Shown piece after piece: positions 39,671 through 47,778 of a DNA stretch of 64,000 nt (the stretch's first letter is position 1; each line of letters starts with the position of its first letter). The position numbers and the translations under genes are program-made. The notes below the pieces were generated by a model. The model was given only the letters and a program-made list of their open reading frames with translations, made no database searches and was not told the DNA's origin. Source of the stretch: Microbacterium sp. SL75 (GTDB lineage: Bacteria > Actinomycetota > Actinomycetes > Actinomycetales > Microbacteriaceae); contig NZ_CP113067.1 of the NCBI RefSeq assembly GCF_026625865.1, positions 2,418,001-2,482,000 on the forward strand, in the 5' to 3' direction.

Positions 39671-40185
39671 TGGACATAGCTCTCCATCCGGTCCACGACG
39701 GAGCCGCGGAACGGGAGCTTCTTGGCGAAACTGATCGGGGACACTCCGTGTACCGATACCAACGTGAAATCGGCATCTTCACGCTCGAACCACAGGTCGT
39801 AGATCGGATTCAGGTCCTCGTCGCTGTACTTCATGTTGAGGACTTCAAGAAAAGGGACGCGTCCGTTCTCGTCCAGCGCGTTGATATCGGCGCCGGCATC
39901 GATCAGACGTCGCGCGATGCGCGCGTCTTCTCCGACGTCGTGGGAGACCTGACCGAAGAGGACGTGAAGAGCGGTTGCCCCACCATCACCAGCCGTGAGG
40001 GGGGCGCCCTCGTCGAGCAAGAAGTGGCCGAGGCTGTATCTACTCGGCAGGTCTTTATTGGCGAGTGCCTGCAGCAGGAGCCCACGTCCTCTCGCGTCCA
40101 CCTTTTGAGCGTCGCCGGGGCGAAAGAGTGAAAAGAAGGTGCGTGCGGGTTCCCTAGAGGCGGTCGCGAAGAGATCGATGATCAA
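39643..40185 (-). CDS. Ankyrin-repeat protein of the effector operon
   Basis: 180 residues. Ankyrin-like units are seen at LGHFLLDEGAPLTAGDG, ATALHVLFGQVSHD, ARRLIDAGADINALDENGR and PFLEVLNMKYSD. The proposed start is a TTG overlapping the TGA of the immunity gene (TTGA, 40185). The last ten residues (after DRMESY) come from read-through into a decayed second copy. It probably acts as an accessory immunity or effector-binding protein. That role rests on position. Confidence 0.65.
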   Translation of the reverse strand: MIIDLFATASREPARTFFSLFRPGDAQKVDARGRGLLLQALANKDLPSRYSLGHFLLDEGAPLTAGDGGATALHVLFGQVSHDVGEDARIARRLIDAGADINALDENGRVPFLEVLNMKYSDEDLNPIYDLWFEREDADFTLVSVHGVSPISFAKKLPFRGSVVDRMESYVHSHSSPSSP

Positions 40186-40751
40186 CTCGCAAACGGAATC
40201 GGCCCCGCAAGCTGCGTGGTGAACGCGATGTGCTCGAAAATGCGGGAACGGGTCAGGTACTCGACCCCTTCTGGACCTCCTGCAGGCAACGGAAGCTTGT
40301 ACGCATAGATGTAATCGAAATCCTCGAGGGTGTTGAGTGAGCCATACGTCACGGCAGCCTCGGCGTACGGCGCGTAGTCCATGAATCTGTTGAGCCAGCT
40401 CTCCTGGGCTGCGAACAGTCCGATGAGGTCCAGACTCGATCCGACTCCGCCGGTTGCCCGGGCATAGCGGAACTGCAGGACGCGGTACTTCCCGTCGAAC
40501 GAGACCACCACGTCCCCCATGGCCGTGGCGAGGACCGGAATCATGTCCGACCGGGGAAGAAATTCTCCGATCATCGAGGTGTAGTAATCCGGGTTCACCA
40601 CGCGCAGGAACCCGTCGGCAGCCAGGCCGAATCCTTGCGCCTGCCACAGCTCGACGAGAGCCGGCTCTACCGACGGGCGGTATCGGTCGATGACCGCCTC
40701 GGGAACCGGGGCAACCGGCACGAAATCTCTAAACAGTTCGACACTCATCAT
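40182..40751 (-). CDS. GAD-like / DUF1851 immunity protein
   Basis: 189 residues. Residues about 10-110 (VIDRYRPSVEPALVELWQAQ, GFGLAADGFLRVVNPDYY) match the GAD-like domain. The second half (GLFAAQESWLNR, LNTLEDFDYIYAYKLPLPAG) matches DUF1851. The same two-domain architecture occurs in Tdi1, the immunity protein of the Agrobacterium Ntox15 DNase Tde1. Here it starts 7 nt after the toxin stop, in the order toxin-immunity. It should bind and block the upstream toxin. Confidence 0.78.
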   Translation of the reverse strand: MMSVELFRDFVPVAPVPEAVIDRYRPSVEPALVELWQAQGFGLAADGFLRVVNPDYYTSMIGEFLPRSDMIPVLATAMGDVVVSFDGKYRVLQFRYARATGGVGSSLDLIGLFAAQESWLNRFMDYAPYAEAAVTYGSLNTLEDFDYIYAYKLPLPAGGPEGVEYLTRSRIFEHIAFTTQLAGPIPFAS

Positions 40752-40758
40752 CGAAATC

Positions 40759-42054
40759 CTATCCGCCGAGTTTGATGTTGAGGAGGGTGTTCCGGAGTTG
40801 CTCCGGCGTCATAGTCGCAGCGATGTCTCTAACCGCTTGCTCGAGATCCGGGACGCGTGACCGCCATTGAGAACCGATTGATGAGTTGACAGCGGCATCC
40901 CCGACTCCGTCGAAGTCGAGGGGATCCCCGCCAGCCACAGCATCCAACCGATGGATGGCATGTTGAGACTTCATCCACTCAAGGGCAGCTTGCTCCGCCT
41001 CGTCGTACGGCATGCCCGACCGCACGCGCTGGGCGATCGCGTCACTCAGGGCGACCTCTCTCACCGCGGCCTGTTCGGCCTTCACTGCGCTCGAGCGGTC
41101 CCCGGTGAACTCATCCCTCCGCTGCAGCCATGTCTCGAACGTCGTGTTGTCCAAGACGTCCTGAGCGTTGGTGATCTGACGATCCCACTCGGGGCGACTG
41201 TGCTTCGTGTTGTACGTGAAGTCGACGTCCAACTGAGTCGGATGGCGCACGAGGCTCTCGGCTGCAGTTTCCGCGGCGTGTACCGTGCTGGAGCCTTTGC
41301 CGCCCCCGGCCCACTTCGTCAGGAACTGCAACGCCTTGCCCGCCATGCCGCTCAGCTCGTCGACGAGCCCGCGGAGCTTCGTGAAGGCGTTCACGACGGT
41401 GGTGATGGTCTTGCTGATGCGCGGGACGAGTGCGGAGACCCGCGAGCCGACCTGCGCCGCGATCACGGGCGTCGCGAGACCGACTGTCGCGACGGCGGTG
41501 ATGGCGGCGGAGATCGCCATGCCGACGATCTGACTGATGGCGTCTCGGACGAGATCATGGGTCATCTGCACGAGCGACGACGCCATCGACAAGCCCGTCG
41601 AGATCGCCCCCGCCCATTGGCCCGAGGTCGTGAGGTGCTGCGACAGCCCCTGCACGTGCGCCGTGTACGCGGTGATGGTCTCACCCGATAGCCCGTCGAG
41701 GTCAGCGAGCCGGTTCTGCGCGGTGACGCCGAGCTCGCTCATCCGGGCGCCCACGTTGCTCCAGGTCGCGGCGAATGCCTGGACTTCGGCCGCGTTCCCC
41801 GTGAGATCGTTCAGCCATCCCTTGAGCGGCTCGATGTGGTCGAGCAGCCACCCCAGGCCGTTAGCGATCAGCGTGCCGATGGGGTCCATCACGGCGGCGA
41901 CGGTGTTCATCGCGGCCGAGAATCCCGCGATCCCTCCCTCGACCCAGTTGCCGCTCTGGATGGCATCGGCCAGAGCCTGCCCATCGGTGACGAGGAAGGC
42001 GCCCGAGAACGCGGATGTCGTATCCACGGGAGCCGCCACGAGCGAGTTGCTCAT
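40759..42054 (-). CDS. Type VII-secreted toxin with C-terminal Ntox15-like domain
   Basis: 431 residues. The first about 270 residues look like a CpnT/WXG-type translocation region: helical, with WLLDHIEPLKGWLNDLTGN near residue 70 and an alanine/isoleucine-rich stretch. From about 330 the toxin domain has HRLD (His368-Asp371), GGDPLDFDGVGD and VNSSIGSQWRSR, as in Ntox15 nucleases whose HxxD motif is catalytic. ATGA overlap with the small ESX-like gene, and the immunity gene follows. Predicted DNase or RNase acting in neighbouring cells. Confidence 0.75.
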   Translation of the reverse strand: MSNSLVAAPVDTTSAFSGAFLVTDGQALADAIQSGNWVEGGIAGFSAAMNTVAAVMDPIGTLIANGLGWLLDHIEPLKGWLNDLTGNAAEVQAFAATWSNVGARMSELGVTAQNRLADLDGLSGETITAYTAHVQGLSQHLTTSGQWAGAISTGLSMASSLVQMTHDLVRDAISQIVGMAISAAITAVATVGLATPVIAAQVGSRVSALVPRISKTITTVVNAFTKLRGLVDELSGMAGKALQFLTKWAGGGKGSSTVHAAETAAESLVRHPTQLDVDFTYNTKHSRPEWDRQITNAQDVLDNTTFETWLQRRDEFTGDRSSAVKAEQAAVREVALSDAIAQRVRSGMPYDEAEQAALEWMKSQHAIHRLDAVAGGDPLDFDGVGDAAVNSSIGSQWRSRVPDLEQAVRDIAATMTPEQLRNTLLNIKLGG

Positions 42055-42368
42055 CCAAGGCCTCCCTCGAGGTGCTTCGTCACCTGGATGACGGTCTCTT
42101 CGAACGTGTCGAAGTCGGTGACGACTGCGCGTAACTCCTGCCCCGTGCGTTCGAGTACGCCCTCCGCGCCGTTGATGTGCTGAGAGACCGCCCCCGACAC
42201 CATTCCGACAGGGGGAACGATCCAGGCGCAGAGAACGCCGAACGCCCCTCCGCCGAGGTTGACGCTCTGAATCGCCGATGCGGCCTCGGCAGCATCCGAG
42301 GCCAGCTGCTGCACGCGCGAGGCGTGCTGCAGCAGAATGTCCGCATCCATCCGGATCTGCTGGCTCAT
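42051..42368 (-). CDS. Small ESX/WXG100-like protein
   Basis: 105 residues beginning MSQQIRMDADILLQHASRVQ. Two helices flank a GGGAFGVLCAW turn, where F takes the place of the usual W of the WXG motif. It overlaps both neighbours by four bases. In type VII systems such small proteins pair with the large effector for secretion. Confidence 0.7.
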   Translation of the reverse strand: MSQQIRMDADILLQHASRVQQLASDAAEAASAIQSVNLGGGAFGVLCAWIVPPVGMVSGAVSQHINGAEGVLERTGQELRAVVTDFDTFEETVIQVTKHLEGGLG

Positions 42369-42760
42369 CGCAGCCCTCCTCGGCGCGTCACTCCGTCGTC
42401 TTCCTGGTCGGGAATGAGCTCCGCGGCCACGACGCCGACGATGGGGTCGGATTCGCCCATGATCTCGGTGGTCACCTCTAGGGTGCGAACGCGGGCGTTC
42501 TTCGTCGCCTTCGCGATCAGCTCCATCACCTCGGCGCTGACGCGTCGGCCCCCGCGGTCCAGCGCCGCGTCCGCGATCTCGAGGTCGCGCACGACCCCCG
42601 CCGCGTCCACCTCGACTGAGATGTCCCGGGTGCGTGCCACGGCCTTCGCTCGCACATCGGCGATCGCGGCCTGCAGCGCGGGCAGCTTCTCGCCGCGTTC
42701 CTGCGCTCGACGCGTATCTTCTTCGATCCGCGCGAGCGTCTCTTCCGGTGATCCGTACAC
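42365..42760 (-). CDS. YbaB/EbfC-like protein of the effector operon
   Basis: 131 residues: YGSPEETLARIEEDTRRAQE opening, then the compact RDISVEVDAAGVVRDLEI strand pattern and a C-terminal helix. This YbaB-like fold commonly precedes WXG100 genes in actinobacteria, probably as a chaperone or partner rather than a nucleoid protein. The GTG at 42760 matches the family start; a TTG at 42805 is possible. First gene of the five-gene operon. Confidence 0.65.
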   Translation of the reverse strand: MYGSPEETLARIEEDTRRAQERGEKLPALQAAIADVRAKAVARTRDISVEVDAAGVVRDLEIADAALDRGGRRVSAEVMELIAKATKNARVRTLEVTTEIMGESDPIVGVVAAELIPDQEDDGVTRRGGLR

Positions 42761-42883
42761 GCTGCGCCCCCACCCCGGCCACTCGCGGCAGACGTTCCTC
42801 CACAACGCGCGGCAATCGTCACTTATCCACAGACGAGGGTAGGTCGGAAAGCCGTCGAACAGGATGAGAATCGTCTCATCCGC

Positions 42884-43186
42884 GTGCGAGCGCCTGGCTC
42901 AGACGACGGCCTGCAGGGCACCCGCGCGCGCGGCGACGTCGACTGGCCGTGGGACCTGGTGGGCGAGGTCACCGTCGCCGGGCCGCCCGCGACGCTGTCG
43001 CTCACGATGGTCGACGGGTACGTGCCGGTCACGTGTTCGATGCGCTACCTCGGCGCAGATCCCCATCAGGTAGCGGCGATCGTCCGTTTCTTCCGCGACC
43101 ATCCCGAAGAGCGCGGTGTGCTCGAGACCGGGGGAGAGGCGGCGCTCAACCGCGCAGCAGACGTGCTCCGTCCCGTCGGGGGCTGA
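42884..43186 (+). pseudogene. Truncated paralogue of the T7SS-locus membrane protein
   Basis: Reads DVDWPWDLVGEVTVAGPPAT, then YLGADPHQVAAIVRFFRDHPEERG. The 259-aa protein at 48950-49729 ends with VNWSWDELAEVGV and LGSDPNQVATVVRYFRDDPAARS at matching positions. Only the C-terminal about 100 residues remain; the membrane spans are missing. It may be a remnant or a free-standing domain using the GTG at 42884. It is divergent from the effector operon. Confidence 0.6.
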
Positions 43187-43215
43187 TTACGACGCGGGAC
43201 ATCCCGCCGATCCCC

Positions 43216-44994
43216 CTACTCGCTCGCCTTCTCGAGCCCCCGCGTGCGGATCTCCTCGAGGTCGAGGCCCGCGAGGATCTTCCGCGCGACGAGGTCGTCG
43301 ATGGTGCCCTCGCGGCGCAGTCGCAGCAGCACCTCGCGCTTGCGGTCCAGCACCGCCAGCCGCAGTCGCTGCGCCTCCTTGTGGCGAAGCAGGGGAGAGC
43401 GCTGGGTGACGTCGATGTCGTCGCTCACGGCGATCATCTGCAGGGGCCCGGTGAAGGCCGCTGCCTCGTCGGGGCTGTCCGCCGTGCTGTCGGCGCCCGC
43501 GCGGCGACGCTCGGCTTCGGGCACGTCGGGCGGCACCGGTCCCGTGGAGGAGGGCTCATCGCCGAGTGACGCGTCGAGCTCGGCGAGGTCGCGCTCTTCG
43601 ATCGCGCGTTGACGCGCGATCGCGCGGGCGTTCGCCAGCTCGAGACGCTCGTAGCCTTCCCGTCGCGCACGGTCGCGCACGCGATCGCTGATGCCGTGCT
43701 CGGTCGCCAGGTCGTCGAGGGCGGCGAGGGCGGCACCCGAGATCGCGCGCTCGGCGAGCTCGTACTCCTCGATCGCGGCGTCGTCGTTCGGAAGCTTCGC
43801 CCACCGGATCACGGCGGGCAGCAGGGGACCCTGGACGAGCAGGGTGAGCACGATCACGCCCGCCGTGACGAACACGATGGCGTCGCGACCGGCCACGGGT
43901 GCGCCCTCGGCCGTGGTAACCGGCACCGACAACGCGATCGCTAGCGATACGGCGCCGCGGAATCCCGCCACCGTACTCACCACGCGAGATCGATGCCTCA
44001 GCGACCGCGATGATCCGGCGGCGGGTCGCGAGAACGGCGAGAAGAGCCACTGGAACAGGTACCGCACGACGAAGAGAGCGACCCACGCCGCAACGGTGAC
44101 CAGGAGCAGCAGACCGATCTCCGACCCCGAGATCTCGTGCAGCACGAGTTGCACCTCGAGCCCGATCAGCACGAAGAGCGCACCGTTGAGCAGGTAGACG
44201 CCGAAGGGCCACGTGGCATCCGCCGCTCGTCGCGACATCGCGGTGGTGATGCGCGGCGACACCCACGCCATGATGAGGCCGGCGAACACCACGGCGAGCA
44301 CTCCCGAGGCCTCGACGAGTTCGGCGATGAGGAACGACACGAACGGGACGAGCACCATCGTGAGGTTGATCGTGAGCGTCGACTGCATGCGGCGCAGGGC
44401 GAAGAAGGCGGCGGCCGCCACCGCGACACCGGCCGCCGCGCCACCGAGGTACGACAGCAGCACCATGCCGGTGATCTGCAGCGGCGTGATCTGGTCACCG
44501 AGCAGCAGGGCGACGGCGATCGCGTAGAGAACGAGCGCGGTGCCGTCGTTGGTGAGGCTCTCGGCCTTGAGCTTCATGAAGGTCTTGGCGGGCAACAGTC
44601 GTCCGAGCGCTGCGACGGCCGTGGCGTCGGGCGGAGCGACTGCGGCACCGAGCACGAGGGCTGCTTCCCACGGCACCCCCATCCACGTCGCGACCCCGGC
44701 GACGGCGAAAGCGGATGCCACGACGAGAAGCGTGCTCATGGGGATGATGTAGCGCAGCGACCGGCGCACCGACCTCAGAGAGGTCGTCCACGCCTCGCGG
44801 AACAGCATGACGGGCAGGAAGAGCAGCAGCACGGTCTCGGGCGGGAGCTCGATCTGACGGAGCTCCGGGATGAAGCCCAGGGCGAGGCCGATGACGAGCA
44901 GCACGAGCGGTGTGGCCACGCGCAGTCGCGGTGCAAGGACCGTGCCCACGAGCATCGCGAGGCCCAGCAGAACCGTGATCTCGAGTCCCTGCAT
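43216..44994 (-). CDS. Na+/H+ antiporter (CPA1/NhaP type)
   Basis: 592 residues. Twelve or so membrane segments with the CPA1 signs LPVMLFREAW, GAAVAPPDATAV (ion-binding Asp region) and ESLTNDGTALVLYA. A C-terminal cytoplasmic tail of about 200 residues, rich in charged helices, is typical of regulated NhaP/SOS-like exchangers. It exports Na+ (or K+) in exchange for H+. Confidence 0.92.
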   Translation of the reverse strand: MQGLEITVLLGLAMLVGTVLAPRLRVATPLVLLVIGLALGFIPELRQIELPPETVLLLFLPVMLFREAWTTSLRSVRRSLRYIIPMSTLLVVASAFAVAGVATWMGVPWEAALVLGAAVAPPDATAVAALGRLLPAKTFMKLKAESLTNDGTALVLYAIAVALLLGDQITPLQITGMVLLSYLGGAAAGVAVAAAAFFALRRMQSTLTINLTMVLVPFVSFLIAELVEASGVLAVVFAGLIMAWVSPRITTAMSRRAADATWPFGVYLLNGALFVLIGLEVQLVLHEISGSEIGLLLLVTVAAWVALFVVRYLFQWLFSPFSRPAAGSSRSLRHRSRVVSTVAGFRGAVSLAIALSVPVTTAEGAPVAGRDAIVFVTAGVIVLTLLVQGPLLPAVIRWAKLPNDDAAIEEYELAERAISGAALAALDDLATEHGISDRVRDRARREGYERLELANARAIARQRAIEERDLAELDASLGDEPSSTGPVPPDVPEAERRRAGADSTADSPDEAAAFTGPLQMIAVSDDIDVTQRSPLLRHKEAQRLRLAVLDRKREVLLRLRREGTIDDLVARKILAGLDLEEIRTRGLEKASE

Positions 44995-45106
44995 GCCTGC
45001 CGCCCTTCGTCGTGCCCCTGGACACAGCGTAGAGAGCGTGCGGAGAATTCCCGAGCGGCGTCAGCCGCGGGGTGGGAGGGCCGACGTCCCCGTGCGCGCG
45101 TCGTCT

Positions 45107-46549
45107 TCAGTCGCGATCTCGATATCCCTCCCACGCGTCGGCGAGTCGCCGCAGTCCCTCATCGAGCAGGGGCGAGGTGATCGGCACACGAATCCGATCG
45201 TCGGTGTCGATGTCGGACGAGAACGCGGCCGACCCGGCGACCGAGACGCCGAAAGCCGCAGCGTGCCGCGCGAACGCCGCGGCCGAGCCCACCGGCATCC
45301 GGGCCCAGATGCAGAGGCCTCCGCGGGGCGGTCGCCATTCCCAGTCGGGCAGGTGCGACGTCAGGAGGGCGCCGGCGCGCAGGGCGGCCTCGCGGTGCGT
45401 CACGACGGCATCCCGTCGCAGTGCGGGCGCCTCGGCGAGCAGATCGAGCGCGAGCAGTTGGGCGGGCACGCTCGTCGACAGATCCGTCGTCTGGCGGAGG
45501 CCCCGTAAGCGCCTCACGAGTACTGGATCGGCGCGCACCCACCCCACCCGCAGACCCTCCCAGGCCCACTTCGACAGCGACTCGACGGCGATGATCGGCG
45601 CGTCCGGCCGCAGGGCCGCGAGCGAGGGGGGAGTGACGCCGTCGAATGACAGGTGCGCGAGCACGCGATCCTCCACCACGGTGATGCCGTGCTCGGCCGC
45701 GAGGTCGGCGATCCGCTGTCGGACGAGCGGGTGGGTCTGGATGCCGGTCGGATTGTGATTGTGCGGGTTCAAGGCGATGAGCACGGGGCGGCGCACGACG
45801 ATGGCGGCCTCGAGCTCTGCGACGTCGATCCCGTCGGCGGTCAGGCGGATGCCGTGCACCAGGCCGCCGCGGCGGCGCACCGCGTCCGTGAGTCCGGGCC
45901 AGCTGACGTTCTCGGTGAGCACGGTGTCGCCGGGGGAGACGAGCTCTTCCACGAGGAGGCTGAGCGCCTGCTGGCCGCCGTGCGTGACGAGGATCTGCGC
46001 GGGCGTGGTGGGCGTTCCGTCGTCGGTCACGGTCTGGGCGATCAGTGCGCGCAGGGCGGGCAGGCCCGCGGGGTCGGCCTCGGCGGTGGTGGCGTCGAGC
46101 ACCGGTCGGTGACGGTGCACGATCTCGACGGCGCGCGGCGCGATCGCCGGTACCGCGCGCAGCAGATCGATGTTCGACGACAGCGATGCGTAGAGGGCCT
46201 CGCCGCGCCCGGCCCGTGAGCGCGCGGCGGTGGGCGCCGCCCCCGCGATCCGCGTCCCGCTGCCTTGCCGGCGGTCCAGGATGCCGTCCTCGTACAGCCG
46301 CGCGTACGCGCTGACGACCGTGCCGCGCGAGACGGCGACGGTCGCGGCGAGGGTGCGTTCCGAGGGGAGGCGGTCTCCGCCGCGCAGTTCTCCCTCACGG
46401 ACGAGGCGGGCGATGCCGTCGGCGAGACTGGCGGACAGAGTCGCGTCGGTCGTCGCCCAGCGTCCGAGGCGCGCGGCGAGGGCTTCGGCCGAGACGACAG
46501 CCGTCCGGTGGTCCACCAGGGCGGAAGTGGCTCTGTCGACGAGGGTCAT
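45107..46549 (-). CDS. MocR-type GntR regulator with aminotransferase domain
   Basis: 480 residues. N-terminal GntR winged helix (GDRLPSERTLAATVAVSRGT) joined by a linker to a class I aminotransferase fold with VTHGGQQALSLL, NPHNHNPTG and the PLP-lysine region VESLSKWAWEGLRVGW. MocR proteins sense PLP or amino compounds and control nearby genes, often by binding direct repeats. The ATG at 46549 is 8 nt after CAGAAT. Two TGGACCA direct repeats lie in the divergent region. Confidence 0.88.
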   Translation of the reverse strand: MTLVDRATSALVDHRTAVVSAEALAARLGRWATTDATLSASLADGIARLVREGELRGGDRLPSERTLAATVAVSRGTVVSAYARLYEDGILDRRQGSGTRIAGAAPTAARSRAGRGEALYASLSSNIDLLRAVPAIAPRAVEIVHRHRPVLDATTAEADPAGLPALRALIAQTVTDDGTPTTPAQILVTHGGQQALSLLVEELVSPGDTVLTENVSWPGLTDAVRRRGGLVHGIRLTADGIDVAELEAAIVVRRPVLIALNPHNHNPTGIQTHPLVRQRIADLAAEHGITVVEDRVLAHLSFDGVTPPSLAALRPDAPIIAVESLSKWAWEGLRVGWVRADPVLVRRLRGLRQTTDLSTSVPAQLLALDLLAEAPALRRDAVVTHREAALRAGALLTSHLPDWEWRPPRGGLCIWARMPVGSAAAFARHAAAFGVSVAGSAAFSSDIDTDDRIRVPITSPLLDEGLRRLADAWEGYRDRD

Positions 46550-46561
46550 AGCCCCCGATTC

Positions 46562-46631
46562 TGGACCAATGACTCGTCGTGAATCAGCCGAACCGTTCGT
46601 TCTCAGTCCACTGACCCTCGATTGGACCATT
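46562..46631. promoter_or_regulatory. Direct repeats TGGACCAAT / TGGACCATT
   Basis: Copies at 46562-46570 and 46623-46631, 61 bp apart, on the same face of the helix. One abuts the divergent gene's start at 46569. MocR/GabR/PdxR-type regulators bind direct repeats of this kind, so these are candidate sites for the adjacent MocR. Confidence 0.4.
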
Positions 46632-46985
46632 GGCGAGCTGCTCGCGTGGATCGGCGCCGAAGATGCGCGCTGTCACGACGAGGGGCTGGCGGAGCTTCTG
46701 GATGCCGTGCTCTCGGCGCTGCGTCCCGGGTCGCCGCGCGCGGCCGGATCGCCGTCCAGCACGGTTTCACTCGTGCGGGAGGTCGCGGTGCGGGTGTCGG
46801 AGGAGCCCGCAGTGGGACGACGACGACTGGCCGAGCTGACCGTCGCCGCCGTCCACCGTCGCGGCGATCGCGAGAGCAGTGCCCCGCTCGCCGTCGCGTC
46901 CGTCGCGACGATCGTGGCGGCGGCCCAGCCCCTGATGGCGAGGGCCGTGCCGGCGATACCCGCTCCCGCGGTGCCGGCGTTGTAG
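46569..46985 (+). CDS. Hypothetical protein divergent from MocR
   Basis: 138 residues: WTIGELLAWIGAEDARCHDE, a helical middle, RRRLAELTVAAVHRRGD and an Ala-rich hydrophobic C-terminal segment (possible membrane anchor). No family recognised. Good third-position G/C content and the divergent placement with a shared control region support it. GATTCT sits 6 nt before the ATG. Confidence 0.5.
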   Translation: MTRRESAEPFVLSPLTLDWTIGELLAWIGAEDARCHDEGLAELLDAVLSALRPGSPRAAGSPSSTVSLVREVAVRVSEEPAVGRRRLAELTVAAVHRRGDRESSAPLAVASVATIVAAAQPLMARAVPAIPAPAVPAL

Positions 46986-47170
46986 TACCGCGTGAGGGGA
47001 CGGCGACGCGGCGGCGAGTGCGAGGCATCGGGACAGGGCGGCGTGCACCGAAGGGAAGCGAGCGCGCGGTCGGTGGGCGATGGTGTCGCCCCGCCTCGCC
47101 CTTGACCGGCTGGACGCGGACACGAGGGTCCTACTAGTCTCGTCGGACGAACTCGACGTGGGGGGCGAGG

Positions 47171-47485
47171 ATGTCACTGGGCGGAAGTCTGAAAGACACG
47201 ATGCGCAAAGAGATCCTCGTTCCGCCGGCCCTGTACCTTCCCCTCGTGGATGATCCCGACGGTCAGGGCCAGCTCGCGGTCGTTCAGAAGCTCGCCGATG
47301 GTCGGCGTGGACTGCTCGCCTACACCGCACTCGACAGGCTTGCCGACGCATGTGGTCATGAACAGCCCTGGATGCTGTTGATGACGTCGCAGCTCGATCG
47401 GATCCGGCAGGTCCAGCCCTTCGATGTCGTCGCCTTCGACATCGATGTGCCACCACATTCTCGTCGGGGAGGGCGGCTCGGATGA
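47171..47485 (+). CDS. SAV_915-like / SseB-type small protein
   Basis: 104 residues. LVPPALYLPLVDD at the start, RRGLLAYTALDRLADACG in the middle and PFDVVAFDIDVPPHSR at the end match the SAV_915-like proteins found in actinobacterial secretion loci (SseB N-terminal fold). Function unknown. It overlaps the next gene by four bases and opens the second WXG operon. Confidence 0.6.
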   Translation: MSLGGSLKDTMRKEILVPPALYLPLVDDPDGQGQLAVVQKLADGRRGLLAYTALDRLADACGHEQPWMLLMTSQLDRIRQVQPFDVVAFDIDVPPHSRRGGRLG

Positions 47486-47778
47486 GTGACCCCATCTATG
47501 TCGACCGAGAGAACATGACGCGCCGGATGGGTCTCGTCGTCGACGAGGTGGATCGTGTCGATGATGCGTTGGCTTCCCTTCCCGGTGCCGCGGACGGCGG
47601 GGCCGCCTCCGCGCTCATCGGTTTCATCGCTGGTGCTGCCGCGGAAGCGGCGAACGAGTACGCCGGCGCGGTGCGCCTCGTGGGTGCCGTGACCGACAGC
47701 GTCCTCGACGACGTACGAGCGACCGAAGAGCAGATCCAGAGCGAGATCTCGCAACTCGAGGAGGGGCTCCAAGACTGA
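47482..47778 (+). CDS. ESX-like helical-hairpin protein
   Basis: 98 residues, MSDPIYVDRENMTRRMGLVV opening, predicted two long helices. The turn has DGGAASALIG rather than a WXG motif. Size and position before a large WXG protein suggest a type VII secretion partner. ATGA-type overlaps on both sides show tight coupling. Confidence 0.6.
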   Translation: MSDPIYVDRENMTRRMGLVVDEVDRVDDALASLPGAADGGAASALIGFIAGAAAEAANEYAGAVRLVGAVTDSVLDDVRATEEQIQSEISQLEEGLQD

